Of a stretch of DNA of 64,000 bases, positions 61,836-64,000 are shown piece after piece (the stretch's first letter is position 1; each line of letters starts with the position of its first letter). The notes below the pieces were generated by a model. The model was not told the origin of the DNA and searched no databases. It worked only from the letters and a program-made list of their open reading frames with translations. Source of the DNA: Candidatus Kuenenia stuttgartensis (GTDB lineage: Bacteria; Planctomycetota; GCA-002687715; CAIWVZ01); the NCBI GenBank assembly GCA_945860915.1, contig CAMARR010000002.1:186001-250000 (forward strand), in the 5' to 3' direction. A program made the position numbers and the translations under genes.

Positions 61836-63542
61836 ATGTCACGTGCAAATCTGTCAATTTACCTGCTTGTGTTTGCGTTGGCTGCCGTGCTCGGTGGATG
61901 TGGTCATTCGCATGACCACCCGCCACATGATCATGCTCCGGCCGATGCCAAGGACGAGATCGAGCCTGTTTCAATCACATGCTTCACTGACAAGAGCGAA
62001 CTCTTCATGGAGTATCCGCCTCTCGTTGTGGGGCAGAGTGCAAAATTCCTCGCCCATTTCACGATTCTCGCGAACGGAACACCTCTCACGCAAGGCCCGA
62101 TCACGCTTGAGATTTCGGGGCCGAGCGACACGGCAAAGCAAATTGTCATCGCATCACCCAAGCGCGATGGTCTCTTTGTCCCAGAGCTCGTATTCAACAA
62201 AGCAGGAATCCATAAGGCTCGCGTGATCATCAAGAGCCCGCTGCTTGACGACACGATAGACGTTCCCGACCTCGTGGTTCATGCTGACGCAGCATCAGAA
62301 AGAGCCGCCTCCGTAGCTGCAACGGCCGCTCCCGAACCCTCCGATGCCGTTCCATTCTTGATGGAACAGCAATGGCAACTAGGGATGCTCCTTGCCAAGG
62401 CAGAGCCGCAATCCCTTTCCGTGCGTCTTCCCGTTTCTGGCGTAATTGTCCCGGCGCCAAATACGGTGGCGCTCGCCGCAGCGCCCATCAATGGCAGACT
62501 GGTAGGTCAAGAGGGAGGCAGTCTTCCTGTCATTGGCGACAAGGTCAAGGCGGGCCAAGTGCTAGCGCATATAGCGTTATCGACGCGTGAACTTGTCGAG
62601 GATAGGGCGGGTCGTGCGACGGCTGAATCTCTCCAAATCGAAGTCGCGCTGCGACGACTGGACATCGGGGCAAAGTCGATTGAATTCGAACGTGCGATCG
62701 CAGAGGCTCGGGTGCGTTTCAAGTCTGCTGAGAATGTCGCAACGAGAGTTACTGCGCTTAAGTCACAAGGACTCGCAACTCAGGATCAAGTCGAACTCGC
62801 CAAGACAGAACTAGAATCATCGCGCGCTGCATTAGAGACGGCAAGTACGCTTCTCAAAGCTCACGATGAGATGAAGAAACGATATTCCGAGGTTGAGGCG
62901 CTCATGTCGCGCGGAAAAATCGCGGCCGAAGCCCACTCAGGCCTCATTCCGGTAGTCGCGCCGATCTCAGGAACTGTCGTTGCCGCGTTCCACTCCGCGG
63001 GCGAACAACTTGACTCAAACGCTCCGATTTGGCGCATCGTCGATCACTCGAAAGTGCAGCTGGAAGCCCGCGTATCAGAGTTCGATCTCGCGCGCCTCCC
63101 AAGTGCCCCGGGCGCCAAGTTGAAGATGCCCAGCGGCCCAACCATCGACGTCGGTGCGTCTGGTGGGAAGCTGATTCATGTTGGATCGGAAGTCGACCAA
63201 TCATCACGGACCGTACCGATTCGTTACGAGCTACCTAATGTGGAGGGTGTTCTTCGGCTTGGAATGGTCGTCGAAGTTCAACTTGAAGTGAACCGAATTT
63301 CTGATGCCCTGACTATTCCTGAGTCTGCTGTTGTCATGGATCAAGGGCGCCCCGTCGTCTACGCGGTTCTTGGCGGCGAATCTTTCCAACGTCGTGAAGT
63401 CGTTCTCGGCGTTCGAAGCGACGGACTCGTCCAAGTTCTTAAGGGAATCGCTCATGGAGAACGCGTCGCGAGGACTTCTGCGTACTCGATTCGCCTCGCA
63501 TCGCTTTCGCCTGCGACCTTCGGTCACGGACACTCACACTAA
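61836..63542 (+). CDS. Heavy-metal RND efflux adaptor lipoprotein (CusB/CzcB-like)
   Basis: 568 residues from ATG 61836, with GGGGAG 8 nt upstream. It has a lipoprotein signal (LVFALAAVLGGC), a histidine-rich segment (GHSHDHPPHDHAP), an N-terminal beta domain (about 45-150), then the membrane-fusion-protein core: VVAPISGTVVAAFHSAGEQL (lipoyl domain), a long alpha-helical hairpin (about 250-370) and beta-barrel. The C-terminus ends in GHGHSH. It links the inner-membrane pump to an outer-membrane channel for divalent or monovalent metal ions. It is followed 12 nt later by the permease gene. Confidence 0.94.
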   Translation: MSRANLSIYLLVFALAAVLGGCGHSHDHPPHDHAPADAKDEIEPVSITCFTDKSELFMEYPPLVVGQSAKFLAHFTILANGTPLTQGPITLEISGPSDTAKQIVIASPKRDGLFVPELVFNKAGIHKARVIIKSPLLDDTIDVPDLVVHADAASERAASVAATAAPEPSDAVPFLMEQQWQLGMLLAKAEPQSLSVRLPVSGVIVPAPNTVALAAAPINGRLVGQEGGSLPVIGDKVKAGQVLAHIALSTRELVEDRAGRATAESLQIEVALRRLDIGAKSIEFERAIAEARVRFKSAENVATRVTALKSQGLATQDQVELAKTELESSRAALETASTLLKAHDEMKKRYSEVEALMSRGKIAAEAHSGLIPVVAPISGTVVAAFHSAGEQLDSNAPIWRIVDHSKVQLEARVSEFDLARLPSAPGAKLKMPSGPTIDVGASGGKLIHVGSEVDQSSRTVPIRYELPNVEGVLRLGMVVEVQLEVNRISDALTIPESAVVMDQGRPVVYAVLGGESFQRREVVLGVRSDGLVQVLKGIAHGERVARTSAYSIRLASLSPATFGHGHSH

Positions 63543-63554
63543 GGAGTCGGTCAC

Positions 63555-64000
63555 ATGGTCGATGGCATGATTCGTTGGTCTATTGAGAATAAGCTCGCTA
63601 TCCTGCTGTTCTCAGCGGTTGCCCTCATCGCCGGTGGATTCACGGCATCCACGATGTCCGTGGACATTTTCCCGGACCTAACCGCCCCCACCGTGACGAT
63701 CATCACCGAGGGCCATGGCATGGCCCCCGATGAAATGGAAACGCTCGTCACGTTTCCGATCGAAACCGCTGTCAATGGCGCAGCGGGGGTCCGAAGAGTT
63801 CGCTCCGGAACCGCGATTGGCATTTCAGTTGTGTGGGTTGAGTTTGAGTGGGGTACTGATGTCCGTCGCGCTCGCCAAACCGTCGCCGAGCGTCTAGGCA
63901 CTGTTAGCGGCAGTCTCCCCCGCGAAGTTGAACCTCCCGTTCTAGGGCCAATCAGCTCGATCATGGGCGAGATCGTGTTTGCAGCCATTTCCTCCGATCG
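63555..64000 (+). CDS. Heavy-metal RND efflux permease, cut off by the window edge
   Basis: About 148 residues are visible. It opens with MIRWSIENKLAILLFSAVAL, the first membrane helix of CusA/CzcA-type permeases, followed by VDIFPDLTAPTVTIITEG and MAPDEMETLVTFPIETAVNG, which belong to the porter domain. It is a proton-driven metal pump and pairs with the adaptor upstream. The remainder lies beyond the window. Confidence 0.93.
   Translation, partial: MVDGMIRWSIENKLAILLFSAVALIAGGFTASTMSVDIFPDLTAPTVTIITEGHGMAPDEMETLVTFPIETAVNGAAGVRRVRSGTAIGISVVWVEFEWGTDVRRARQTVAERLGTVSGSLPREVEPPVLGPISSIMGEIVFAAISSD

Noticed and set aside
1-64000. CRISPR arrays, insertion sequences, phage genes, integration sites
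   Set aside because: No direct repeats with spacers, transposase or integrase motifs, or terminal inverted repeats were seen.

Overview
The window looks like a chromosomal segment of a deep-branching member of the Planctomycetota. Support: several secreted proteins share a planctomycete-type C-terminal domain, there is a MoxR/DUF58 pair, a split cytochrome b with a very large multiheme cytochrome c, an A2-type cytochrome oxidase locus, HEAT/TPR lipoproteins and a UbiD-type decarboxylase. The DNA is moderately GC-rich and coding-dense. I see no insertion sequence, prophage or CRISPR array.

Layout. 1-3.9 kb: DUF58 (cut by the window edge) and MoxR, divergent from a large secreted thioredoxin-fold protein. 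4-14 kb: three secreted proteins with a shared C-terminal domain, a VIT-family transporter, tRNA-Pro, a secreted thioredoxin-like selenoprotein behind a structured RNA leader, ugd, and a small cytochrome oxidase group (subunit III, subunit IV, a 56-residue membrane protein) with a divergent small membrane selenoprotein. 14.4-22.2 kb: tRNA-Val, then a long minus-strand oxidase operon: cupredoxin lipoprotein, ctaC, ctaD, ctaA, ctaB, a second subunit III-like gene, SCO and DUF420. 22.6-31 kb: plus-strand bc-type complex (Rieske, split cytochrome b, octaheme cytochrome c) with membrane accessory proteins and a ferredoxin. 31-44 kb: UbiD, a BaiN-type flavoprotein, a methyltransferase, OsmC, a PqqB-like hydrolase, a MerR-B12 regulator divergent from a class II photolyase, and an ECF sigma factor with two downstream genes. 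44-52 kb: MFS transporter, a permuted aconitase-family enzyme, two thiolases, an enoyl-CoA hydratase and a cyclophilin. 52-64 kb: alpha/beta hydrolase, AlkA-type glycosylase, DUF2339 protein, persulfide dioxygenase-rhodanese fusion, TauE/SafE exporter, selD, rnz, and a heavy-metal RND efflux pair running off the right edge.

The most striking signal is selenium. Three genes read through an in-frame UGA exactly where a redox-active or catalytic Cys is expected: selD (motif GGGU), a secreted thioredoxin-like protein (KUGPC) and a small signal-peptide/membrane protein (UPNC). Each UGA is followed at bacterial-SECIS distance by a stem-loop. The selD one closely resembles the E. coli fdhF element. 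A conventional ORF caller breaks, shortens or misses all three. The organism therefore very probably decodes UGA as selenocysteine, which also bears on a fourth in-frame UGA (position 5457-5459) in a signal peptide.

The respiratory genes form a coherent bc complex plus oxidase with haem A synthesis, copper delivery (SCO, the cupredoxin) and possibly the UPNC selenoprotein. Many gene pairs overlap as ATGA or GTGA, which fixed several start codons, including GTG starts.
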